Source: Astropecten irregularis
Taxonomy: Eukaryota > Echinodermata > Asteroidea > Paxillosida > Astropectinidae
Assembly (NCBI GenBank): GCA_963971285.1
Contig: OZ020256.1
Coordinates: 8,620,541-8,684,540 of the forward strand
DNA: 64,000 bases
Direction: 5' to 3'
Program-made: the position numbers and the translations under genes
Notes under the pieces: model-generated
What the model was told of the DNA's origin: nothing
The model's input: only the letters and a program-made list of their open reading frames with translations
Databases searched by the model: none
Shown here: piece by piece, positions 48,201 through 60,003 of the stretch
Numbering within the stretch: the stretch's first letter is position 1
Layout: each line of letters starts with the position of its first letter

Positions 48201-50706
48201 TTCAGCTTTGAGCCGTGAGCTTTGAGCTTTGAGCTTTGAGCTTTGAGCTTTGAGCTTTGAGCTTTGAGCTTTGAGCTTTGAGCTTTGAGCTTTGAGCTTT
48301 GAGCTTTGAGCTTTGAGCTTTGAGCTTTGAGCTTTGAGCTTTGAGCTGTGAGCTGTGAGCTTTGAGTTGTGAGCTTTGAGCTTTGAGCTTTGAGCTTTGA
48401 GCTTTGAGCTTTGAGCTTTGAGCTTTGAGCTTTGAGCTTTGAGCTTTGAGCCGTGAGTTATGAGTTATGAGTTGTGAGCTTTGAGCTTTGAGCTTTGAGC
48501 TTTTAGCTTTGAGCCGTGAGTTGTGAGTTGTGAGCTTTGAGCTTTGACCTGTGGCTTTGAGCTTTGAGCTTTGAGCTTTGAGCTTTGAGCTTTGAGCTTT
48601 GAGCTTTGAGCTTTGAGCTTTGAGCTTTGAGCTTCTAGCTTTGACCTGTGAGCTTTGAGCTTTGAGCATTGAGCATTGAGCATTGAGCTGTGAGCTTTGA
48701 GTTGTGAGCTTTGAGCTTTGAGCTTTGAGCTTTGAGCTTTGAGCTTTGAGCTTTGAGCTTTGAGCTTTGAGCTGTGAGCTTTGAACTGTGAGCTTTGAGC
48801 TTTGAGCTTTGAGCTTTGAGCTTTGAGCTGTGAGCTTTGAGCTGTGAGCTTTGAGATTTGTGCTTTGAGCTTTGAGCTTTGAGCTTTGAGCTTTGAGCTT
48901 TGAGCCGTGAGTTGTGAGCTTTCAGCTTTGAGCCGTGAGGTGTGAGCTTTGAGCTTTGAGCTTTGAGCTTTGAGCTTTGAGCTTTGAGCTTTGAGCTTTG
49001 AGCCGTGAGTTGTGATCTTTGAGCTTTGAGCTTTGAGCTTTGAGCTGTGAGCTTTGAGCTTTGAGCTTTGAGCTTTGACCTGTGAGCTTTGAGCTTTGAG
49101 CATTGAGCCGTGAGTTGTGAGCTTTGAGCTTTGAGCTTTGAGCTTTGGGTTCGAGCTTTGAATTCTGAGCTTTGAGGTTAGAACTGTGAGCTTTTATGCA
49201 TTGAGCTGTGAGCTGTGAGCTTTGAGCTGTGAGCTGTGAGCTGTGAGCTGTGAGCTTTGAGCTTTGAGCTTTGAGCTTTGAGCTTTGAGCTTTGAGCTTC
49301 TAGCTTTGAGCTTTGAGCTTTGAGCTTTGAGCTTTGAGCTTTGAGCTTCGAGCTTCTAGCTTTGACCTGTGAGCTTTGAGCTTTGAGCATTGAGCCGTGA
49401 GTTGTGAGCTTTGAGCTTTGAGCTTTGAGCTTTGGGTTCGAGCTTTGAATTCTGAGCTTTGAGGTTAGAACTGTGAGCTTTTATGCATTGAGCTTTGAGC
49501 TTTGAGCTTTGAGCTTTGAGCTTTGAGCTTTGAGCTTTGAGCTTTGAGCTTTGAGCCGTGAGTTGTGAGCTTTGAGCTTTGAGCTTTGAGCTTTGGGTTC
49601 GAGCTTTGAATTCTGAGCTTTGAGGTTAGAACTGTGAGCTTTTATGCATTGAGCTTTGAGCTTTGAGCTGTGAGCTGTGAGCTTTGAGCTTTGAGCTTTG
49701 AGCCGTGAGTTTTGAGCTTTGAGCCATGAGTTGTGAGCTTTGAGCTTTGAGCTTTGAGCTTTGAGCTTTGAGCTTTGAGCTTTGAGCTTTGAGCTGTGAG
49801 CTTTGAACTGTGAGCTTTGAGCTTTGAGCTTTGAGATTTGAGCCGTGAGTTGTGAGCTTTTAGCTTTCAGCTTTCAGCTTTCAGCTTTGAGCCGTGAGGT
49901 GTGAGCTTTGAGCTTTGAGCTTTGAGCTTTGAGCTTTTAGCTTTGAGCTTTGAGCTTTGAGCTTTGAGCTTTGAGCTTTGAGCTTTGAGATTTGAGCTTT
50001 GAGCTTTGAGCTTTGAGCTTTGAGCCGTGAGCTTTGAACTGTGAGCTTTGAGTTGTGAGCTTTTAGCTTTCAGCTTACAGCTTTCAGCTTTGAGCCGTGA
50101 GGTGTGAGCTTTGAGCTTTGAGCTTTGAGCTTTGAGCTTTGACCTGTGAGCTTTGAGCTTTGAGCTTTGAGCCGTGAGTTGTGAGCTTTGAGCTGTGAGC
50201 TTTGAGCTTTGAGCTTTGAGCTTTGAGCTTTGAGCCGTGAGTTGTGAGCTTTGAGCTTTGAGCTTTGAGCTTTGGGTTCGAGCTTTGAATTCTGAGCTTT
50301 GAGGTTAGAACTGTGAGCTTTTATGCATTGAGCTTTGAGCTTTGAGCTGTGAGCTGTGAGCTTTGAGCTTTGAGCTTTGAGCTTTGAGCCGTGAGTTTTG
50401 AGCTTTGAGCCGTGAGTTGTGAGCTTTGAGCTTTGAGCTTTGAGCTTTGAGCTTTGAGCTTTGGGTTCGAGCTTTGAATTCTGAGCTTTGAGGTTAGAAC
50501 TGTGAGCTTTTATGCATTGAGCTTTGAGCTTTGAGCTTTGAGCTTTGAGCTTTGAGCTTTGAGCTTTGAGCTTTGAGCTTTGAGCTTTGAGCTTTGAGCT
50601 TTGAGCTTTGAGCTTTGAGCTGTGAGCTGTGAGCTTTGAGCTGTGAGCTTTGAGCTTTGAGCTTTGACCTGTGAGCTTTGAGCTTCTAGCTTTGACCTGT
50701 GAGCTT

Positions 50707-51436
50707 TTATGCATTGAGCTTTGAGCTTTGAGCTTTGAGCTTTGAGCTTTGAGCTTTGAGCTTTGAGCTTTGACCTGTGAGCTTTGAGCTTTGAGCTTTG
50801 AGCCGTGAGTTGTGAGCTTTGAGCTGTGAGCTTTGAGCTTTGAGCTTTGAGCCGTGAGTTGTGAGCTTTGAGCTTTGAGCTTTGAGCTTTGGGTTCGAGC
50901 TTTGAATTCTGAGCTTTGAGGTTAGAACTGTGAGCTTTTATGCATTGAGCTTTGAGCTTTGAGCTGTGAGCTGTGAGCTTTGAGCTTTGAGCTTTGAGCT
51001 TTGAGCCGTGAGTTTTGAGCTTTGAGCCGTGAGTTGTGAGCTTTGAGCTTTGAGCTTTGAGCTTTGAGCTTTGAGCTTTGGGTTCGAGCTTTGAATTCTG
51101 AGCTTTGAGGTTAGAACTGTGAGCTTTTATGCATTGAGCTTTGAGCTTTGAGCTTTGAGCTTTGAGCTTTGAGCTTTGAGCTTTGAGCTTTGAGCTTTGA
51201 CCTGTGAGCTTTGAGCTTTGAGCTTTGAGCCGTGAGTTGTGAGCTTTGAGCTGTGAGCTTTGAGCTTTGAGCTTTGAACTTTGAGCTTTGAGCCGTGAGT
51301 TGTGAGCTTTGAGCTTTGAGCTTTGAGCTTTGAGCCGTGAGTTGTGAGTTGTGAGCTTTGAGCTTTGACCTGTGAGCTTTGAGCTTTGAGCTTTGAGCTT
51401 TGAGCATTGAGCTGTGAGCTTTGAGCTTTGAGCCAT
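50707..51436 (-). repeat. Conserved core module 7 (A type, 14 bp shorter)
   Basis: It has the same variant order as the other cores, but two GAGCTTT units are missing near 50845, so the interval from ATGCAT (50709) to the end is 14 bp shorter than in module 1. The frame therefore changes downstream of that point. The marker is GAGCCGT near 51578. It is the partner of module 4. Confidence 0.88.
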
Positions 51437-52955
51437 GAGTTGTGAGCTTTGAGCTTTGAGCTTTGAGCTTTGAGCTTTGAGCTTTGAGCTTTGAGCTTTG
51501 AGCTTTGAGCTTTGAGCTTTGAGCTTTGAGCTTTGAGCTTTGAGCTTTGAGATTTGAGCTTTGAGCTTTGAGCTTTGAGCCGTGAGCTTTGAACTGTGAG
51601 CTTTGAGCTGTGAGCTTTGAGCTTTGTGCTTTGAGCTTTGAGCTTTGAGCTTTGAGCTTTGAGCTTTGAGCTTTGAGCTTTGAGCTTTGAGCTTTGAGCC
51701 GTGAGTTGTGAGCTTTCAGCTTTCAGCTTTGAGCCGTGAGGTGTGAGCTTTGAGCTTTGAGCTTTGAGCTTTGAGCTTTGAGCTTTGAGCTTTGAGCTTT
51801 GAGCTTTGAGCTTTGAGCTTTGAGCCGTGAGTTATGAGTTGTGAGCTTTGAGCTTTGAGCTTTGAGCTTTGAGCTTTGAGCTTTGAGCTTTGAGCTTTGA
51901 GCCGTGAGTTGTGAGCTTTGAGCTTTGAGCTTTGAGCTTTGAGCTTTGAGCTTTGAGCTTTGAGCTTTGAGCTTTGAGCTTTGAGCTTTGAGCTTTGAGC
52001 TTTGAGCTGTGAGCTTTGAGCTTTGAGCTTTGAGCTTTGAGCTTTGAGCTTTGAGCTTTGAGCTTTGAGCCGTGAGTTATGAGTTGTGAGCTTTGAGCTT
52101 TGAGCTTTGAGCTTTGAGCTTTGAGCTTTGAGCTTTGAGCTTTGAGCCGTGAGTTGTGAGCTTTGAGCTTTGAGCTTTGAGCTTTGAGCTTTGAGCTTTG
52201 AGCTTTGAGCTTTGAGCTTTGAGCTTTGAGCTTTGAGCTTTGAGCTTTGAGCTTTGAGCTGTGAGCTGTGAGCTTTGAGCTGTGAGCTTTGAGCTTTGAG
52301 CTTTGACCTGTGAGCTTTGAGCTTCTAGCTTTGACCTGTGAGCTTTTATGCATTGAGCTTTGAGCTTTGAGCTTTGAGCTTTGAGCTTTGAGCTTTGAGC
52401 TTTGAGCTTTGACCTGTGAGCTTTGAGCTTTGAGCTTTGAGCCGTGAGTTGTGAGCTTTGAGCTGTGAGCTTTGAGCTTTGAGCTTTGAGCTTTGAGCTT
52501 TGAGCCGTGAGTTGTGAGCTTTGAGCTTTGAGCTTTGAGCTTTGGGTTCGAGCTTTGAAGTCTGAGCTTTGAGGTTAGAACTGTGAGCTTTTATGCATTG
52601 AGCTTTGAGCTTTGAGCTGTGAGCTGTGAGCTTTGAGCTTTGAGCTTTGAGCTTTGAGCCGTGAGTTTTGAGCTTTGAGCCGTGAGTTGTGAGCTTTGAG
52701 CTTTGAGCTTTGAGCTTTGAGCTTTGAGCTTTGGGTTCGAGCTTTGAATTCTGAGCTTTGAGGTTAGAACTGTGAGCTTTTATGCATTGAGCTTTGAGCT
52801 TTGAGCTTTGAGCTTTGAGCTTTGAGCTTTGAGCTTTGAGCTTTGAGCTTTGAGCTTTGAGCTTTGAGCTGTGAGCTGTGAGCTTTGAGCTGTGAGCTTT
52901 GACCTGTGAGCTTTGAGCTTCTAGCTTTGAGCTTCTAGCTTTGACCTGTGAGCTT

Positions 52956-53699
52956 TTATGCATTGAGCTTTGAGCTTTGAGCTTTGAGCTTTGAGCTTTG
53001 AGCTTTGAGCTTTGAGCTTTGACCTGTGAGCTTTGAGCTTTGAGCTTTGAGCCGTGAGTTGTGAGCTTTGAGCTGTGAGCTTTGAGCTTTGAGCTTTGAG
53101 CTTTGAGCTTTGAGCCGTGAGTTGTGAGCTTTGAGCTTTGAGCTTTGAGCTTTGGGTTCGAGCTTTGAATTCTGAGCTTTGAGGTTAGAACTGTGAGCTT
53201 TTATGCATTGAGCTTTGAGCTTTGAGCTGTGAGCTGTGAGCTTTGAGCTTTGAGCTTTGAGCTTTGAGCCGTGAGTTTTGAGCTTTGAGCCGTGAGTTGT
53301 GAGCTTTGAGCTTTGAGCTTTGAGCTTTGAGCTTTGAGCTTTGGGTTCGAGCTTTGAATTCTGAGCTTTGAGGTTAGAACTGTGAGCTTTTATGCATTGA
53401 GCTTTGAGCTTTGAGCTTTGAGCTTTGAGCTTTGAGCTTTGAGCTTTGAGCTTTGAGCTTTGACCTGTGAGCTTTGAGCTTTGAGCTTTGAGCCGTGAGT
53501 TGTGAGCTTTGAGCTGTGAGCTTTGAGCTTTGAGCTTTGAACTTTGAGCTTTGAGCCGTGAGTTGTGAGCTTTGAGCTTTGAGCTTTGAGCTTTGAGCCG
53601 TGAGTTGTGAGTTGTGAGCTTTGAGCTTTGACCTGTGAGCTTTGAGCTTTGAGCTTTGAGCTTTGAGCATTGAGCTGTGAGCTTTGAGCTTTGAGCCAT
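52956..53699 (-). repeat. Conserved core module 8 (A type, start of copy 3)
   Basis: The translation is identical to modules 1 and 5, with the marker GAGCCGT near 53819. Confidence 0.92.
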
Positions 53700-56600
53700 G
53701 AGTTGTGAGCTTTGAGCTTTGAGCTTTGAGCTTTGAGCTTTGAGCTTTGAGCTTTGAGCTTTGAGCTTTGAGCTTTGAGCTTTGAGCTTTGAGATTTGAG
53801 CTTTGAGCTTTGAGCTTTGAGCCGTGAGCTTTGAACTGTGAGCTTTGAGCTGTGAGCTTTGAGCTTTGTGCTTTGAGCTTTGAGCTTTGAGCTTTGAGCT
53901 TTGAGCTTTGAGCTTTGAGCTTTGAGCTTTGAGCTTTGAGCCGTGAGTTGTGAGCTTTCAGCTTTCAGCTTTGAGCCGTGAGGTGTGAGCTTTGAGCTTT
54001 GAGCTTTGAGCTTTGAGCTTTGAGCTTTGAGCTTTGAGCTTTGAGCTTTGAGCTTTGAGCTTTGAGCCGTGAGTTATGAGTTGTGAGCTTTGAGCTTTGA
54101 GCTTTGAGCTTTGAGCTTTGAGCTTTGAGCTTTGAGCTTTGAGCCGTGAGTTGTGAGCTTTGAGCTTTGAGCTTTGAGCTTTGAGCTTTGAGCTTTGAGC
54201 TTTGAGCTTTGAGCTTTGAGCTTTGAGCCGTGAGTTGTGAGCTTTGAGCTTTGAGCTTTGAGCTTTTAGCTTTGAGCCGTGAGTTGTGAGTTTTGAGCTT
54301 TGACCTGTGAGCTTTGAGCTTTGAGCTTTGAGCTTTGAGCTTTGAGCTTTGAGCTTTGAGCTTTGAGCTTTGAGCTTTGAGCTTTGAGCTTTGAGCTTTG
54401 AGCCGTGAGTTGTGAGTTGTGAGCTTTGAGCTTTGACCTGTGAGCTTTGAGCTTTGAGCTTTGAGCTTTGAGCTTTGAGCTTTGAGCTTTGAGCTTTGAG
54501 CTTTGAGCTTTGAGCTTTGAGCTTTGAGCTTTGAGCTTTGAGCTGTGAGCTGTGAGCTTTGAGTTGTGAGCTTTGAGCTTTGAGCTTTGAGCTTTGAGCT
54601 TTGAGCTTTTAGCTTTGAGCTTTGAGCTTTGAGCTTTGAGCTTTGAGCTTTGAGCTTTGAGATTTGAGCTTTGAGCTTTGAGCTTTGAGCCGTGAGCTTT
54701 GAACTGTGAGCTTTGAGCTTTGAGCTTTGAGCTTTGAGCCGTGAGTTGTGAGCTTTTAGCTTTCAGCTTACAGCTTTCAGCTTTGAGCCGTGAGCTTTGA
54801 GCTTTGAGCTTTGAGCTTTGAGCTTTGAGCTTTGAGCTTTGAGCTTTGAGCTTTGAGCTTTGAGCTTTGAGCTTTGAGCTTTGAGCTTTGAGCTGTGAGC
54901 TGTGAGCTTTGAGCTTTGAGCTTTGAGCTTTGAGCCGTGAGTTATGAGTTATGAGTTGTGAGCTTTGAGCTTTGAGCTTTGAGCTTTTAGCTTTGAGCCG
55001 TGAGTTGTGAGTTGTGAGCTTTGAGCTTTGACCTGTGGCTTTGAGCTTTGAGCTTTGAGCTTTGAGCTTTGAGCTTTGAGCTTTGAGCTTTGAGCTTTGA
55101 GCTTTGAGCTTTGAGCTTTGAGCTTCTAGCTTTGACCTGTGAGCTTTGAGCTTTGAGCATTGAGCATTGAGCATTGAGCATTGAGCTTTGAGTTGTGAGC
55201 TTTGAGCTTTGAGCTTTGAGCTTTGAGCTTTGAGCTTTGAGCTTTGAGCTTTGAGCTTTGAGCTTTGAGCTGTGAGCTTTGAACTGTGAGCTTTGAGCTT
55301 TGAGCTTTGAGCTTTGAGCTTTGAGCTGTGAGCTTTGAGCTGTGAGCTTTGAGATTTGTGCTTTGAGCTTTGAGCTTTGAGCTTTGAGCTTTGAGCTTTG
55401 AGCCGTGAGTTGTGAGCTTTCAGCTTTGAGCCGTGAGGTGTGAGCTTTGAGCTTTGAGCTTTGAGCTTTGAGCTTTGAGCTTTGAGCTTTGAGCTTTGAG
55501 CTTTGAGCCGTGAGTTGTGATCTTTGAGCTTTGAGCTTTGAGCTTTGAGCTGTGAGCTTTGAGCTTTGAGCTTTGAGCTTTGACCTGTGAGCTTTGAGCT
55601 TTGAGCATTGAGCCGTGAGTTGTGAGCTTTGAGCTTTGAGCTTTGAGCTTTGGGTTCGAGCTTTGAATTCTGAGCTTTGAGGTTAGAACTGTGAGCTTTT
55701 ATGCATTGAGCTGTGAGCTGTGAGCTTTGAATTCTGAGCTTTGAGGTTAGAACTGTGAGCTTTTATGCATTGAGCTTTGAGCTTTGAGCTTTGAGCTTTG
55801 AGCTTTGAGCTTTGAGCTTTGAGCTTTGAGCTTTGAGCCGTGAGTTGTGAGCTTTGAGCTTTGAGCTTTGAGCTTTGGGTTCGAGCTTTGAATTCTGAGC
55901 TTTGAGGTTAGAACTGTGAGCTTTTATGCATTGAGCTTTGAGCTTTGAGCTGTGAGCTGTGAGCTTTGAGCTTTGAGCTTTGAGCCGTGAGTTTTGAGCT
56001 TTGAGCCATGAGTTGTGAGCTTTGAGCTTTGAGCTTTGAGCTTTGAGCTTTGAGCTTTGAGCTTTGAGCTTTGAGCTTTGAGCTTTGAGCTTTGAGCTGT
56101 GAGCTTTGAACTGTGAGCTTTGAGCTTTGAGCTTTGAGATTTGAGCCGTGAGTTGTGAGCTTTTAGCTTTCAGCTTTCAGCTTTCAGCTTTGAGCCGTGA
56201 GGTGTGAGCTTTGAGCTTTGAGCTTTGAGCTTTGAGCTTTTAGCTTTGAGCTTTGAGCTTTGAGCTTTGAGCTTTGAGCTTTGAGCTTTGAGATTTGAGC
56301 TTTGAGCTTTGAGCTTTGAGCCGTGAGCTTTGAACTGTGAGCTTTGAGTTGTGAGCTTTTAGCTTTCAGCTTACAGCTTTCAGCTTTGAGCCGTGAGGTG
56401 TGAGCTTTGAGCTTTGAGCTTTGAGCTTTGAGCTTTGAGCTTTGAGCTTTGAGCTTTGAGCTTTGAGCTTTGAGCTTTGAGCTTTGAGCTTTGAGCTTTG
56501 AGCTTTGAGCTTTGAGCTTTGAGCTTTGAGCTTTGAGCTTTGAGCTTTGAGCTTTGAGCTTTGAGCTTTGAGCTTTGAGCTTTGAGCTTTGAGCTTTGAG

Positions 56601-59259
56601 CTTTGAGCTTTGAGCTTTGAGCTTTGAGCTTTGAGCTTTGAGCTTTGAGCTTTGAGCTGTGAGCTGTGAGCTGTGAGCTTTGAGCTGTGAGCTTTGAGCT
56701 TTGAGCTTTGACCTGTGAGCTTTGAGCTTCTAGCTTTGACCTGTGAGCTTTTATGCATTGAGCTTTGAGCTTTGAGCTTTGAGCTTTGAGCTTTGAGCTT
56801 TGAGCTTTGAGCTTTGACCTGTGAGCTTTGAGCTTTGAGCTTTGAGCCGTGAGTTGTGAGCTTTGAGCTGTGAGCTTTGAGCTTTGAGCTTTGAGCTTTG
56901 AGCCGTGAGTTGTGAGCTTTGAGCTTTGAGCTTTGAGCTTTGGGTTCGAGCTTTGAATTCTGAGCTTTGAGGTTAGAACTGTGAGCTTTTATGCATTGAG
57001 CTTTGAGCTTTGAGCTGTGAGCTGTGAGCTGTGAGCTTTGAGCTTTGAGCTTTGAGCTTTGAGCCGTGAGTTTTGAGCTTTGAGCCGTGAGTTGTGAGCT
57101 TTGAGCTTTGAGCTTTGAGCTTTGAGCTTTGGGTTCGAGCTTTGAATTCTGAGCTTTGAGGTTAGAACTGTGAGCTTTTATGCATTGAGCTTTGAGCTTT
57201 GAGCTTTGAGCTTTGAGCTTTGAGCTTTGAGCTTTGAGCTTTGAGCTTTGACCTGTGAGCTTTGAGCTTTGAGCTTTGAGCCGTGAGTTGTGAGCTTTGA
57301 GCTGTGAGCTTTGAGCTTTGAGCTTTGAACTTTGAGCTTTGAGCCGTGAGTTGTGAGCTTTGAGCTTTGAGCTTTGAGCTTTGGGTTCGAGCTTTGAATT
57401 CTGAGCTTTGAGGTTAGAACTGTGAGCTTTTATGCATTGAGCTTTGAGCTTTGAGCTGTGAGCTGTGAGCTTTGAGCTTTGAGCTTTGAGCTTTGAGCTT
57501 TGAGCCGTGAGTTTTGAGCTTTGAGCCATGAGTTGTGAGCTTTGAGCTTTGAGCTTTGAGCTTTGAGCTTTGAGCTTTGAGCTTTGAGCTGTGAGCTTTG
57601 AACTGTGAGCTTTGAGCTTTGAGCTTTGAGCTTTGAGCCGTGAGTTGTGAGCTTTTAGCTTTCAGCTTTCAGCTTTCAGCTTTGAGCCGTGAGGTGTGAG
57701 CTTTGAGCTTTGAGCTTTGAGCTTTGAGCTTTTAGCTTTTAGCTTTGAGCTTTGAGCTTTGAGCTTTGGAGCTTTGAGCCGTGAGTTGTGAGCTTTGAGC
57801 TTTGAGCTTTGAGCTTTGAGCTTTGAGCTTTGAGCTTTGAGCTTTGAGCTGTGAGCCGTGAGTTGTGAGCTTTCAGCTTTCAGCTTTGAGCCGTGAGGTG
57901 TGAGCTTTGAGCTTTGAGCTTTGAGCTTTGAGTTGTGAGCTTTGAGCTTTGAGCTTTGACCTGTGAGCTTTGAGCTTTGAGCTTTGAGCTTTGAGCTTTG
58001 AGCTTTGAGCTTTGAGCTTTGAGCTTTGAGCTGTGAGCTGTGAGCTGTGAGCTTTGTGCTTTGTGCTTTGTGCTTTGTGCTTTGAGCTTTGAGCTTTGAG
58101 CTTTGAGCTTTGAGCTTTGAGCCGTGAGGTGTGAGCTTTGAGCTTTGAGCTTTGAGCTTTGAGCCGTGAGTTGTGAGCTTTGAGCTGTGAGCTTTGAGCT
58201 TTGAGCTTTGAGCTTCTAGCTTTGACCTGTGAGCTTTGAGCTTTGAGCATTGAGTCGTGAGTTGTGAGCTTTGAGCTTTGAGCTTTGAGCTTTGGGTTTG
58301 AGCTTTGAATTCTGAGCTTTGAGGTTAGAACTGTGAGCTTTTATGCATTGAGCTTTGAGCTTTGAGCTGTGAGCTTTGAGCTTTGAGCTTTGAGCTTTGA
58401 GCTTTGAGCTTTGAGCTTTGAGTTGTGAGCTTTGAGCTTTGAGCTTTGAGCTTTGAGCTTTGAGCCGTGAGTTGTGAGCTTTGAGCTTTGAGCTTTGAGC
58501 TTTGAGCTTTGAGCTTTGAGCTTTGAGCTTTGAGCTTTGAGCTTTGAGCTTTGAGCTGTGAGCTGTGAGCTTTGAGCTGTGAGCTTTGAGCTTTGAGCTT
58601 TGACCTGTGAGCTTTGAGCTTCTAGCTTTGACCTGTGAGCTTTTATGCATTGAGCTTTGAGCTTTGAGCTTTGAGCTTTGAGCTTTGAGCTTTGAGCTTT
58701 GAGCTTTGACCTGTGAGCTTTGAGCTTTGAGCTTTGAGCCGTGAGTTGTGAGCTTTGAGCTGTGAGCTTTGAGCTTTGAGCTTTGAGCTTTGAGCTTTGA
58801 GCCGTGAGTTGTGAGCTTTGAGCTTTGAGCTTTGAGCTTTGGGTTCGAGCTTTGAATTCTGAGCTTTGAGGTTAGAACTGTGAGCTTTTATGCATTGAGC
58901 TTTGAGCTTTGAGCTGTGAGCTGTGAGCTTTGAGCTTTGAGCTTTGAGCTTTGAGCCGTGAGTTTTGAGCTTTGAGCCGTGAGTTGTGAGCTTTGAGCTT
59001 TGAGCTTTGAGCTTTGAGCTTTGAGCTTTGGGTTCGAGCTTTGAATTCTGAGCTTTGAGGTTAGAACTGTGAGCTTTTATGCATTGAGCTTTGAGCTTTG
59101 AGCTTTGAGCTTTGAGCTTTGAGCTTTGAGCTTTGAGCTTTGAGCTTTGAGCTTTGAGCTTTGAGCTTTGAGCTGTGAGCTGTGAGCTTTGAGCTGTGAG
59201 CTTTGAGCTTTGAGCTTTGACCTGTGAGCTTTGAGCTTCTAGCTTTGACCTGTGAGCTT

Positions 59260-60003
59260 TTATGCATTGAGCTTTGAGCTTTGAGCTTTGAGCTTTGAGC
59301 TTTGAGCTTTGAGCTTTGAGCTTTGACCTGTGAGCTTTGAGCTTTGAGCTTTGAGCCGTGAGTTGTGAGCTTTGAGCTGTGAGCTTTGAGCTTTGAGCTT
59401 TGAGCTTTGAGCTTTGAGCCGTGAGTTGTGAGCTTTGAGCTTTGAGCTTTGAGCTTTGGGTTCGAGCTTTGAATTCTGAGCTTTGAGGTTAGAACTGTGA
59501 GCTTTTATGCATTGAGCTTTGAGCTTTGAGCTGTGAGCTGTGAGCTTTGAGCTTTGAGCTTTGAGCTTTGAGCCGTGAGTTTTGAGCTTTGAGCCGTGAG
59601 TTGTGAGCTTTGAGCTTTGAGCTTTGAGCTTTGAGCTTTGAGCTTTGGGTTCGAGCTTTGAATTCTGAGCTTTGAGGTTAGAACTGTGAGCTTTTATGCA
59701 TTGAGCTTTGAGCTTTGAGCTTTGAGCTTTGAGCTTTGAGCTTTGAGCTTTGAGCTTTGAGCTTTGACCTGTGAGCTTTGAGCTTTGAGCTTTGAGCCGT
59801 GAGTTGTGAGCTTTGAGCTGTGAGCTTTGAGCTTTGAGCTTTGAACTTTGAGCTTTGAGCCGTGAGTTGTGAGCTTTGAGCTTTGAGCTTTGAGCTTTGA
59901 GCCGTGAGTTGTGAGTTGTGAGCTTTGAGCTTTGACCTGTGAGCTTTGAGCTTTGAGCTTTGAGCTTTGAGCATTGAGCTGTGAGCTTTGAGCTTTGAGC
60001 CAT
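59260..60003 (-). repeat. Conserved core module 9 (B type)
   Basis: The translation is identical to module 6 at an offset of 17,729, with the marker GAGCAGT at 60123-60129. Confidence 0.92.

Larger units (their letters stand above)
35241..52955 (-). repeat. Right-arm super-HOR copy 2 (17,715 bp)
   Basis: It holds the A section, a single B section (about 40783-44210), a C section and a second core with tail (about 50707-52955). Five kilobases of the C section (27677-31703 and flanks) align to 45364-49390 at a constant offset of 17,687. Private features are a GAGCTTT-to-GAGCTGT change near 38950 and loss of one TAGCTTT unit near 40007; copies 1 and 3 agree against it at both sites. Confidence 0.92.
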
